This document shows, piece after piece, positions 43,882 to 52,500 of a stretch of DNA of 64,000 nucleotides (position 1 is its first letter; the number at the start of each line of letters is the position of its first letter). This DNA comes from Xanthobacter autotrophicus Py2 (lineage in GTDB: Bacteria > Pseudomonadota > Alphaproteobacteria > Rhizobiales > Xanthobacteraceae): positions 3,769,501 to 3,833,500 of the forward strand of contig CP000781.1 in the NCBI GenBank assembly GCA_000017645.1, written 5' to 3'. The position numbers were made by a program, and so were the translations under genes. The notes under the pieces are model-generated. The model did not search any database and was not told the DNA's origin. It saw only the letters and a program-made list of their open reading frames with translations.

Positions 43882-44083
43882 GATCTTCTCCCCGCACGGC
43901 CGTTCCCCGCCATCGCCAGGAGCAGGGTCAAGGGCCATCCCATAGCGCAGGCATAGCGCAGGCTCAGCTGAGGCACCAGCGGAGCGCGCCATCACCCCGT
44001 GGCCAGGGGCCGAGGTGTAGCCAGCGGCGAGTTCTTCGGAAGTCCTCCTTCCCAATTCAGGTAATTCACTCCGGCACATTCTC

Positions 44084-44560
44084 TCACGAAGCAGACGCTC
44101 CTCTGGCTGCTGCCCCCGGCACCCACACCCCCTCGACGCGCCCTACCAGCCTCTCGGCGGCATGTTCGGTGGTGAACGGGCCTTCGGAGAGGGTTGCCCG
44201 TACGCCGGCTTCCGGTAGCGAGTGGCGCGCATACCAGCTGGTACGGGCCGGATCGACGCGCGAGCGCTTCAGGCGCATCGCGCACAGGGCGTAGACGTGG
44301 CCGCTCTCCATGCTCAGTGATCTGTAGGAAATCAGGAACAGCTCGCCCTCGGCCGGCTGATGGTCGGCCAGGTCCACCACCGCGAACTCGCCGCGGCGCA
44401 GGTGCGGATAGAAGGCGTCATCCGGGACCGGAAACGTCATGTGGCCCGGCGGAAGGGTCGGGAACATCATCAGGGCGCGCAGCTCGGGCTGGTGCTCGAA
44501 GGGGATGGCGGGGAAATGGGAAGCCGGTGAGGGCCGGCCGGCGGAGGTGCGGCGGGTCAT
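44084..44560 (-). CDS. Phage-type S24/LexA-like domain protein
   Basis: A 158-residue soluble protein. The middle (FPVPDDAFYPHLRRGEFAVV, then DLADHQPAEGELFLISY) resembles the S24-peptidase-type fold of LexA/phage repressors, where the family keeps a hydrophobic patch followed by a charged loop; no catalytic Ser/Lys pair is certain and no HTH is present. It overlaps the upstream gene by four bases. First gene of the prophage-like cluster. Confidence 0.6.
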   Translation of the reverse strand: MTRRTSAGRPSPASHFPAIPFEHQPELRALMMFPTLPPGHMTFPVPDDAFYPHLRRGEFAVVDLADHQPAEGELFLISYRSLSMESGHVYALCAMRLKRSRVDPARTSWYARHSLPEAGVRATLSEGPFTTEHAAERLVGRVEGVWVPGAAARGASAS

Positions 44561-44910
44561 GATATGCCTCCCTCAAGGAAGCCGAGGGCGGCCTGCATGA
44601 GGTTCGGGACGGCCTTCGTGTAGGTGAAGTCCTTGTGCATCTCGATTGCCAGCCGGAGGGCATCCATCGCGCCCTCCTTGGTGGCGGCTACCGGAAGCGG
44701 ACCTTCGTTCAGGGCTTCCCAAACCGGCGTCGGCTCATCGTCCGGGATGTCGCCGGGGATAGCGTTCAGGCGGGCGCACTCATCACGATAGGCCGCGACG
44801 AGCGCTCGCAACGGATCGGCCTCCAAGGCCGTGATGGTGGCCGGCACGGTGAGGAGCGCGGCGGTTGCGCCCTTCAGGAGGGAGCGGCGGGAGGGGCTGC
44901 GCTCAGACAT
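44557..44910 (-). CDS. Phage hypothetical protein with twin-arginine-like leader
   Basis: A 117-residue protein. The N-terminus MSERSPSRRSLLKGATAALL resembles a Tat signal, though the protein has no known enzymatic domain. The rest is a helical soluble protein with no known motif. It overlaps both neighbours (by 4 and 8 bases), so the three minus-strand genes here form one unit. Function unknown. Confidence 0.65.
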   Translation of the reverse strand: MSERSPSRRSLLKGATAALLTVPATITALEADPLRALVAAYRDECARLNAIPGDIPDDEPTPVWEALNEGPLPVAATKEGAMDALRLAIEMHKDFTYTKAVPNLMQAALGFLEGGIS

Positions 44911-45475
44911 GGGCCGCCTCCCTCGCCATGCGCTCCACCTCGCGGAAGAAGGACAGCAGGCATTGATTATCCCACTCTTGCAGATCGGGATGGTTGTCCG
45001 GCTTCAAGAGGATGTGGGAGTCATAGGCTGCGACACGCGCTCTGACCGCAAGTCCGGCTACCCCCGTGGCTGGCTTTTCCCTGATCCGTTCCGCGAGCGC
45101 GTCCATCGCGTTGAAGAAGGCGTCTTCCCGGTCGATTGCATCATCATGTTCAACGACGACCCTCCGCTTCACGAAGTTGTCGAACGGCTCGCGATTGAGG
45201 TCGCCTCTCCGCCGCTCCACAGCGCGGGCGTAACGCTCACGCACCGGCGCGTTGCGCTCCATCTCCGCTTTCAGCAGGACCAGATTGCGCTCGAATTCAG
45301 CGCCCAGGCGCAGCAGCTCGGCGTCGGGGTGCTCCGCCGCCTCCGCCTTCGGCAGGACGGCCACAGGCACTGCGAGGGCAGCAACGGTGCCCAGCGCTCC
45401 GCCGGCTTTGAGGAAGGTCCGGCGGGTGGTGATGGGCATAGGGGCGGCGTTTGCCGCCGCGGTGGGCTTCGGCAT
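44903..45475 (-). CDS. Phage hypothetical protein with twin-arginine-like leader
   Basis: A 190-residue protein. Starting at the ATG at 45475 (GGAGAAC ribosome site), the leader ITTRRTFLKAGGALGTVAAL looks like a Tat signal; the remainder is an Arg/Glu-rich helical protein (RLGAEFERNLVLLKAEMERN). It resembles its shorter neighbour in plan. No known domain. Composition and overlap place it in the prophage cluster. Confidence 0.68.
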   Translation of the reverse strand: MPKPTAAANAAPMPITTRRTFLKAGGALGTVAALAVPVAVLPKAEAAEHPDAELLRLGAEFERNLVLLKAEMERNAPVRERYARAVERRRGDLNREPFDNFVKRRVVVEHDDAIDREDAFFNAMDALAERIREKPATGVAGLAVRARVAAYDSHILLKPDNHPDLQEWDNQCLLSFFREVERMAREAAHV

Positions 45476-45533
45476 TGGTGTTCTCCGGTGATGTTGGAAG
45501 CGGTCAGAGGGGCGGACACGCCGCCGGGCGGGA

Positions 45534-46121
45534 TCAGGCGATGCGGGAAAGGCGAAGGGCTTCGTCGGCGGCCCGCACCTTGGCGAGCATGGCGGGGAAG
45601 TCCTCCCATGATGCGAAGGTGGTGCCCGCCCGCTCGGCGAGGGCAGCGTCGGTGGTGGTGAAGGTGAGCGCACCGGCCGGCCCGGTGAGGCGTCCAAACT
45701 GGACACCGTTGCGCTTCAGGACGAAGCCGGTCCCATCACGCCGGGCGGTGTAGGTGGCCGCGATGCCGGCGGCGGCCTTCTCATCGCGCACGATCAATTC
45801 GAGGGCGTTGAGCCGCTGGAGGTCGGCGCTGCGCTTGCGTGCGGCGTAGGCGTCGCGGGGCTCGGGCGCATTCCGGTAGCGCGCCGCGGTGATGCGAGCG
45901 GCATTCAGGGCGTGCTCGGCGCGGCGGATGACCTCGGCTCGGTGGCAGCCGCGCGGCACCGACACGTAGCGCTGCAACACGTCCCACGGCGTCACCGGGG
46001 CGTTGCGGGCCTCTTCCCATGCCTGCCGCAGGTGGGCGGCGAAGGTGGGCCGGGTATAGGGCGCCATGGACTGCCGCAGGAGCGACCAGGCGCGGCGCAT
46101 CAAGAGGGATTTGTTGAGCAT
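45534..46121 (-). CDS. Phage hypothetical protein
   Basis: A 195-residue soluble, basic protein I do not recognise. It has alternating helical stretches (HRAEVIRRAEHALNAARITA) and ends near LRLSRIA. No signal or membrane segment. Its start lies 93 bases from the divergent XRE-type regulator, so the intergenic gap may contain a switch between the two. Confidence 0.6.
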   Translation of the reverse strand: MLNKSLLMRRAWSLLRQSMAPYTRPTFAAHLRQAWEEARNAPVTPWDVLQRYVSVPRGCHRAEVIRRAEHALNAARITAARYRNAPEPRDAYAARKRSADLQRLNALELIVRDEKAAAGIAATYTARRDGTGFVLKRNGVQFGRLTGPAGALTFTTTDAALAERAGTTFASWEDFPAMLAKVRAADEALRLSRIA

Positions 46122-46214
46122 GACAGTTGGTCCGGCTTTGATTCAAAGCATCAATATGATACTTATAGATCGAATTGGACCCTTAGTCAACTCTTAAGGA
46201 TAAATTTAATCCCT

Positions 46215-46472
46215 ATGGATCACTCGACGCTCACAGGAAGGCAGATTGCGGCGGCTCGCGCGCTCGTCGGCCTACCGCAGGCCGAAGTCGCCGCCAGGGC
46301 GAACATCTCCGTGCCGACACTGAAGCGCATGGAGGCGAGCGAGGGGCCGGCGGCAGGATTGGCGAACAACGTTGCCGCCGTCATGCACGCACTCGAAGCC
46401 GCCGGCGTCATCTTCGTCGCGGAGAACGGCGAGGGGCCGGGGGTGAGGCTGAGGAAGGGGCCTGCCACGTGA
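46215..46472 (+). CDS. XRE-family transcriptional regulator
   Basis: An 85-residue helix-turn-helix protein: GRQIAAARALVGLPQAEVAA followed by the recognition helix region NISVPTLKRMEASEG. This is the phage-repressor/XRE type. It overlaps the following small gene by four bases (GTGA). No ribosome site stands out before the ATG at 46215. The AT-rich 46122-46214 gap separates it from a divergent phage gene and probably holds its operator. Confidence 0.78.
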   Translation: MDHSTLTGRQIAAARALVGLPQAEVAARANISVPTLKRMEASEGPAAGLANNVAAVMHALEAAGVIFVAENGEGPGVRLRKGPAT

Positions 46473-46648
46473 GCCGCCGGGCCGCACGCTTCACACAAGC
46501 TGACCTAGCTCGCATCTTTGCGGCCGCGAAGCGCACGGGGATGGCTGTCCGCATCGATCTGGTGAACGGCGTCGCCAAGGTCATTCCATATGAGCGCTTG
46601 TCGATTCCTTCCGAGGAGCCGAAACCCAAGCGCTTCTCGATCCTGTAG
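46469..46648 (+). CDS. Small phage hypothetical protein
   Basis: A 59-residue basic protein starting at a GTG that overlaps the XRE regulator's stop (GTGA). The sequence (RFTQADLARIFAAAKRTG, then PYERLSIPSEEPKPKRFSIL) resembles short phage-cluster proteins of unknown function. Supported by the overlap and natural composition. Confidence 0.6.
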   Translation: MSRRAARFTQADLARIFAAAKRTGMAVRIDLVNGVAKVIPYERLSIPSEEPKPKRFSIL

Positions 46649-46668
46649 GTAGGGGAGCGAAAACCCCC

Positions 46669-46953
46669 ATGGCCCGCGACAAGAATACCACCGGCCCCAC
46701 CATCGAGCCGCGCTGCCTGACGCAGCAGCAGGCCGCGGCATACTGCGGCCTCACGGCCAGTGGCTTCGCGGCCTGGTGCCGGCAGGGCATCGTCCCGGGC
46801 CCGATACCGGGAACCAAGAGGTGGGACCGTCATGCGCTCGATGCCGCTCTCGACAAGGCCAGCGGTCTGCGCCACGCTGAAACCGAGCCGGAGGATGCAT
46901 ACACGAAGTGGAAGCGAGAAAGAGATGCGGCAAAATCTGCCGGGGCTCGCTAG
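46669..46953 (+). CDS. AlpA/MerR-type DNA-binding protein (excisionase-like)
   Basis: A 94-residue protein with a MerR/AlpA-like winged helix: LTQQQAAAYCGLTASGFAAW followed by PGPIPGTKRWDRHALDAAL. The pattern matches phage excisionases and AlpA activators that control integrase genes. A candidate integrase start lies at its 3' end. It is 20 bases after the small gene upstream. Confidence 0.72.
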   Translation: MARDKNTTGPTIEPRCLTQQQAAAYCGLTASGFAAWCRQGIVPGPIPGTKRWDRHALDAALDKASGLRHAETEPEDAYTKWKRERDAAKSAGAR

Positions 46954-47030
46954 CGCCGTGAAGCGCTTGGCGGGCCGCTATCGCATATCCCTTGCAACCG
47001 CCGGGGCGGCCGAACCTTAGGGCTTGACTT
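46925..47030 (+). pseudogene. Probable truncated start of an integrase gene
   Basis: From the ATG at 46925, the frame reads MRQNLPGLASAVKRLAGRY, similar to the arm-binding start of phage integrases. It soon hits a stop; one frame shift later the sequence reads RRGGRTLGLDFF, like the following integrase segment. Immediately after, composition drops to AT-rich. The rest of the integrase is absent, so a decayed or interrupted gene is likely. Confidence 0.4.
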
Positions 47031-47178
47031 TTTCACATGAGCCATACCGAACTATCGACATAATGATTCTAGGGCCGGCCATGTCCTAGGCTGATGAAAA
47101 AACGAACACTTTTGATAGTTGCGGATTCCTGGCATAGGCTACTGCACCGAACGAACGACATAACCAAGCGAGTCGTCG

Positions 47179-48630
47179 ATGGTAATATCGGATGCATCGA
47201 AACTGCTCGAAAATCTCCTTGCGCAGCCCCGCGAGTGCGAATGGCTCGAATTTAAAGAAAATAATTTCCAACCAGAAGATGTTGGAGAGTATGTTTCCGC
47301 CCTAGCAAATTCAGCGATGCTTCTAGGAGAGCGATGCGGGTATTTAGTTTTCGGAATTGAAGACAAAACCTGCAAAGTCGTTGGAACAAAATTGCGCCTA
47401 AAGGACGAAAAGGTTGGCGGAGACTCATTCGAGCACTGGCTAAATCGGCTCCTAGATCCAAGATTGAATGTTTCGATATCGAGTCTTGATTTCAATGGAA
47501 AACATATTGAGATGATAATGATTGATCCGGCTTATCAGAGACCGGTTCGGTTTAAAAACACTGCTTACATCAGAATAGATTCGGTGAAGAAGAAATTGAT
47601 CGAGTACCCCGAACGGGAGCGCTCGTTGTGGTTTTTGACGTCGAAATACCACTACGAAGATGGGATTGCCGCATTTCATCAATCTCAATCAGATATACTT
47701 GACAACTTCTTTTGCGATCAGCTTTTAAAGATGCTTGGCGAGCCAAAGCTCAGCGAGAAAGGAATGATCCACCGGCTATTGGTCGAAAACTTGATCAGAG
47801 ATGACAGGCAGGGCGCCTTTGACGTGACCAACCTTATGGTAATTCTTGCTGCAAAGGACGTGAGTTTATTTCCCAGCGTCCAAAGAAAATCGGTTCGAGT
47901 TATTAGATACAAGGGAAACTCTAAACTAGAAGGCTCTCAAGAACAGGTCGGTCAAAGGGGGTATGCAATAGGATTTAAAAGCATGCTTAAATATATTATG
48001 TCTCAATTGCCTCAATCCGAGAAGATGCTGCACGGAATAAGAGTTAAAGAATATTTGTGCCCAGAAATTTCTCTTAGAGAATTTATTGCAAATGCGCTGA
48101 TACACCAGGACTTAACATCGACGGGTGATGGTCCTGTTATAGAAATATTTAACAATCGTGTTGATATCACCAATCCAGGCGCACCATTGGTCGAACCGGA
48201 GCGATTTATTGATGCTCCGGCAAAGTCACGAAACGAACGCTTGGCCGGAATAATGCGAAGGCTGGGGATATGTGAGGAGCGAGGTAGCGGCGTGGATCGG
48301 GCTCTGGACGAGATTGAGAGGCAAGCGTTACCCCCGCCGCTGTTCACCAAATTGCAAAACTCAACTTCAGTGTCGGTGCTTGGGTCGAAACCTTTCGGGA
48401 TGATGACCAAGGATGAACGGTCGCGTGCATGCTATCAACATTGCGTATTGCGTTACATATCTCACCAACCGATGAGCAATTCAAGTTTAAGGGCAAGATT
48501 TGGTTTGGATAAACGCAATTATACGCAGGTATCTGCCGTAATTAAAGATGCAATGGACGGGGGCCTAATCAAGCCTCTTGATTATGATCAAGCCAATAGA
48601 AATGCTCGATATATTCCAGTGTGGGCCTGA
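47179..48630 (+). CDS. AlbA_2/Schlafen-type ATP-binding protein (COG2865-like), AT-rich cargo gene
   Basis: A 483-residue protein with an N-terminal AlbA_2 (Schlafen-like) nucleic-acid domain (ECEWLEFKENNFQPEDVGEY near residue 18), then a GHKL-type ATP-binding region in about residues 290-385 (SLREFIANALIHQDL, VIEIFNNRVDITNPG, CEERGSGVDRALDEIE) and a winged-helix-like C-terminus (LRARFGLDKRNYTQVSAVI). This is the COG2865 layout; such proteins are reported as putative regulators and appear in mobile and defence-related contexts. The gene is markedly AT-rich (about 43% G+C by eye) within GC-rich phage DNA, implying recent transfer. Function is not established. Confidence 0.75.
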   Translation: MVISDASKLLENLLAQPRECEWLEFKENNFQPEDVGEYVSALANSAMLLGERCGYLVFGIEDKTCKVVGTKLRLKDEKVGGDSFEHWLNRLLDPRLNVSISSLDFNGKHIEMIMIDPAYQRPVRFKNTAYIRIDSVKKKLIEYPERERSLWFLTSKYHYEDGIAAFHQSQSDILDNFFCDQLLKMLGEPKLSEKGMIHRLLVENLIRDDRQGAFDVTNLMVILAAKDVSLFPSVQRKSVRVIRYKGNSKLEGSQEQVGQRGYAIGFKSMLKYIMSQLPQSEKMLHGIRVKEYLCPEISLREFIANALIHQDLTSTGDGPVIEIFNNRVDITNPGAPLVEPERFIDAPAKSRNERLAGIMRRLGICEERGSGVDRALDEIERQALPPPLFTKLQNSTSVSVLGSKPFGMMTKDERSRACYQHCVLRYISHQPMSNSSLRARFGLDKRNYTQVSAVIKDAMDGGLIKPLDYDQANRNARYIPVWA

Positions 48631-48914
48631 TCATCATTTAAACAGACCGAGCCCATGCCGCCTGCGCGCGGGCCATGGCGGGCGCGATCCGCGAGGTAGA
48701 GGTAGCCTGAAGCTTTGCGGCCGGCGTCGGGTTGCCCGGTGCCGGCCTTGCTGCTGCCCGTGATACGCTGCAGCGCCTGCCCAAGCCCCGGCCGAGGCGA
48801 ACGAGAGCCGAGCGGCCTGCCCCTGCGGTCGCCCGCCCCCTCAATGCACCGCCTCGCCCTCGCCGAACGTGAGGTGCAGCGTGGCCCGCTCGCCGCAACT
48901 CGTTTGCGCGAAAA
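48631..48914. other. Region after the AT-rich cargo gene
   Basis: GC-rich sequence returns abruptly after 48640. No convincing gene is visible on either strand; one minus-strand frame ends in a short natural-looking stretch (ERATLHLTFGEGEAVH near 48900-48840) that may be a gene fragment. Confidence 0.4.
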
Positions 48915-49034
48915 TTACAGCTTGCGAACGTAGAAAGGGATGAAAAAGACGAGACCGGCGGCGATCAGCCCAAGGAGAGCATTCTGGACCGCGGGGGTCC
49001 AGAATGGGATCGCATTCAAACGATATACGATCAT
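48915..49034 (-). CDS. Small single-membrane-segment phage protein
   Basis: A 39-residue protein: a short N-terminal stretch (MIVYRLNAIPFWTPAVQNAL) followed by one hydrophobic helix (LGLIAAGLVFFIPFYV) and a basic tail. It lies downstream of the terminase small-subunit gene on the same strand. Its coding sequence contains a perfect 10-base inverted repeat (48981-49005). Small membrane proteins of this type in phage clusters may be holin-like or assembly factors; I cannot decide. Confidence 0.5.
   Translation of the reverse strand: MIVYRLNAIPFWTPAVQNALLGLIAAGLVFFIPFYVRKL
48981..49005. repeat. Perfect hairpin in small membrane-protein gene
   Basis: ATTCTGGACC - GCGGG - GGTCCAGAAT is a perfect 10-base stem with a five-base loop, inside the small membrane-protein frame. 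It could form a strong mRNA hairpin or a protein-binding site. Confidence 0.9.
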
Positions 49035-49122
49035 TGGTTCATCCTGGCATCGCCGCAATGCGGAGGTGTATCCCATATGATCGCAACCGTGTCAGGTACT
49101 TTCCCGCGCGATCCAATTGGTG

Positions 49123-49593
49123 TCAGGGGGCTGGAGTGCTGCGGCCATCCTCAGCCGGCCCAGTACCCTCCGCCCCATACTCCGCGACCCATTCCTCATC
49201 CGACATGGGCTTGTCGGTAATCGTGTGGGTGACGTTCACGCTCTCGCTCTCGCTCTCGCTCTTGTCCACCACCAGCCCGTTCAGCTTCGCCACGTCCATC
49301 CAGGCGGCGCGCGCCACCGAGAGCCCCGGCGCTCCGCCTTCCTCCTCGGCAGCCGCGGCGATGCGCTTCAGGTGCTCGGTCACGTCCGCCAAGGTGATTT
49401 CCGCGCGCATGGCGCCTCTCTCCTGCATCTCGGCAATTCGAGCCCGCACGTCCGGATCGCTCGCCAGCCGGTGGGCGTTCTGGCGGTTCTCGCGAAAGCC
49501 GGCCTCGGTGTAGGCTTCCGCCGCCGTCCGGCCTTCGGCCACGAGCTGGGCGAAGCGCTCGCGGCGGCCGTTGCGAAGGGGGGACATGGTCAC
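49123..49593 (-). CDS. Phage terminase small subunit-like protein
   Basis: A 156-residue protein whose N-terminal helix-turn-helix (REERFAQLVAEG-like: NGRRERFAQLVAEGRTAAEA, then YTEAGFRENRQNAHRLAS) matches terminase small subunits that recognise phage DNA for packaging. The start is a GTG overlapping the upstream gene's stop; an ATG two codons later is equally possible. No large-subunit gene is visible nearby, which is unusual for a functional phage. Confidence 0.72.
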   Translation of the reverse strand: MTMSPLRNGRRERFAQLVAEGRTAAEAYTEAGFRENRQNAHRLASDPDVRARIAEMQERGAMRAEITLADVTEHLKRIAAAAEEEGGAPGLSVARAAWMDVAKLNGLVVDKSESESESVNVTHTITDKPMSDEEWVAEYGAEGTGPAEDGRSTPAP

Positions 49594-52500
49594 GGCCCCA
49601 CGCCCAGCAGGCGCCCGGCCAGTCCGCCGCCTGGCGCGGGAGGGGGCAGGAAGCCGGCCGGCGACGGCGTCGGCGGGCGAGGAGCGCTACCCCGCTGCGG
49701 CTGGGGCGCTTTGTTCTCGCCGTCCGATCCAGGCTGCACCGCCGCCCGCATGTAGACGCGGGCAAGGCTGATCGCTTGTCCGCGCGTGGGCGCGTCTGGG
49801 ACCTTCGCCAGCAGCGCGCGCCCCCGCTCCGGGTTCAACAGCGCGTCCTTCACGATGTCGTCCACGCTCGCGAGGCCGGCCTGTCGCATGGCTTCGATGA
49901 CGCGGCCAAGGTGGGCGCCACCACCGGCGCCAGCTGCCGCCCCGAGGCCGCCGCTGGCCATACTGCCGGCTGCAGCACCGGCGCTGGCGAGCGCGCCGGG
50001 AGAAAGCAGGCGTGACAGCCAGGATTGCGCACCACCGGCCTGCCCTACCGCCAGCGCATCCTGCACCGTGTTGGACTGGCCCGGAAGCTTCACGGCCGCC
50101 ACCGAGCGGTTGGATCGCTTCAGGTCGACCGCGATGGCGTGGAGTGTCATGATTTCGGGACCGGAAAGCACCGTCTTGAGCGCTGGAGCGGACTGCCGCA
50201 GGAACTGCTGGAAGGCGTCAGAACGCATCATGTCCGCGCCAGAGGTCACGCCCTCGGTGTTCCCGATGAACCGCAGGTTGACGTAATCGGCCACGGCCTT
50301 GCGCAGGCCCTGCCGCGCCTCCTCGTTGCCGGCGGTTTCGCGGGCAAGGCGGTTCATCTGCTGCACGGCGTCCTGCCGACTGAAGATGCCGCCGATGGTT
50401 CGCGTCACGTCCGCCGGGTCCTCCACCCTGAGCAGGCGAGCCACGGCGCCCTGTTCGAAGGCGTCCAGCTGGGCTTTCCGCTCGGCGGCCAGGCGGGCCA
50501 TGGTCTCGGAAGCCTGCACCGGATCGGCCAGCATGCGGTCAACCTCGGGGATGGCCCGGAGCGCGTCGGCATGCTTCTGGCGCCACGCCTGCACTTTGGC
50601 CGGGTCGAGCGTGCCGTCGAGGGGGCTTTCCGCCGCCTTGCGCAGGGTGAAGATGGCATAGTCGCGGATCTGCGGCAGAGCGTTTGGCGCAGCATCGCGC
50701 AGCGCCTGCATGGCCTCGTATCCGCGCGGGCCCGGCAGGAAGAAGCGGGCAGGAACGACCGAGGCCTCCGTCTGGAACGGCCCGGAGGCGCCAGAGCGCC
50801 TGGTGACGGCACCCACCCGGCCGGCGTCGAAGGTCTGCGCCCGCTGCTTGGTCGCCTCGGATGCGGCGCGAAGACGTTCTAGGGCTGCCTCATCGAAATT
50901 AGGACTGACCAGCCCTTCTCCCGGAAAGCCCTGATCTCCCGAAGAGCGTCCAGATTGCCCTCGCGCTTGGCCTCGGCTTCCAGAAAATCCAGAAGTCCAT
51001 TCCGCCGATCCTCCGGGAAATCCAGAAGCTCCAGCGCCAGCGCCGCGCCCCATGGCCGGCGTCGATGGGCCGAATCCTCCGGCGGGGGCCTCCGTTCCAT
51101 ATCGAGCCGTGCGCTCCCTCGCCCAAGCCCTCAGATCATCGGTCGGGCCAAGGCCGTAAAGCTCGGCATCCCGGCGGAGCAAGTCAAGCGCCGCCTGTCG
51201 CGAGCGGAGCGAAATACCCTCTTCGGCGGCAATTCGCGCCAGATGATCGGCAAGGCGCGCAGCGTCCTGCCGTTCCGGACTCGCATGGAGCGCGGTCCAC
51301 CAGTCCGGCTCGCGCCCGTTCGCGGCCTCGGCGATCCAGTCGAGGATTTCATTCTGGTCCGGACGATCCGCCCACCCGGCACGTTCGGCAATCGAGACGC
51401 CCCATTCATCGACGCTGCGGCCGGACCGGTTCAGCAGGTTCCCGTGCCGCCGATCCGCGGCGTCCAGCGCGGCCGCCACGTTGTCGTCGTAGCGGATGCC
51501 GCCATTGCGCTCAATCCACTTGAGGAAGGACGGCGGTCGGTAGGGTGCCTTGCGGCCCAGCGCGATATCCGCGGCCTCGTTCATCACGGCATCGGAGCGA
51601 CCCGGCCCGGCACCGGCAGCCGTGCCGCCCGCCCTCATGGTCGCGCCAGGCGTCGGGCCGGGCCAGTCGCCAGGAGCGCCCACGACCGCTTGCATCCGGC
51701 CGAACATGGTGTCTTCGAGCGAGACTGCGCCCGATGCCATGCCCTGCGCTTCCCGCTCGGCCTGATCAAGAACGGCCGTTTCTAGATCACGCTCGACGGC
51801 GGCGCGAAGCCGGGCAAGGCGGGCATATTGCACCGTCTGACCGTTGTCCTTCATCTCCTGCCGCATGGCATCGGAAATCCGGCTGCGCAGCGCCGTCACC
51901 TCGGAGAAGGGTGCGACGGCAGCCCCGAAGCGACGCGCCATCCCGAAGATGGCCGCTTCCTCCCCCGACATAGGCTTGGCACTCGCCGGCATCGTGGCCT
52001 GCGTCTCTGCTGCAGTGCGCGCCGTCTCTATCGCCGGCAGTGCCAGCGTTCCGGCCGGATCCACGGCCTTCCACAGGGCGCGCTCGCGCTCCTTGGCCAC
52101 CTCTCGGGCATCCATGATGTTCTGCCGGATGCCGGTGCCGTACGCCTCGGGAGCGACCTCGCCGCCCAGCCGGGCCGCCGCCTCGCGCGCCGCGTTCGTG
52201 GCACCGGTGAGGGCTTGCCTTGTCGCTTCGTCCAGCGCGGCGAGGTTCTGGCGTAGCACACCCACCACCTGTTCGGGGGCGCCCTTCGGCTGGATGCCCT
52301 CCAGCGCGCCGACGCGGGCCGCATTCTGGTCGGCGCGCCGCTGCATGAACTCGGCCGGGTACTGGCTGGCGCTGGCCCGCTCCAGGCCGCCAAGGCCCAT
52401 ATCGCCGGTCAACTGGAAGGTGGTGGGCTCGGAGCCCGCTACCAGATTGCGCGGCACGGCGCCGGGCTCGGAGGGCAGGCCCACCGTCTTCGACGCGGCA

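Noticed and set aside
48638..48898. Minus-strand frame after the AT-rich gene
   Set aside because: Ala/Arg-rich shadow-like sequence with no ribosome site or family match.
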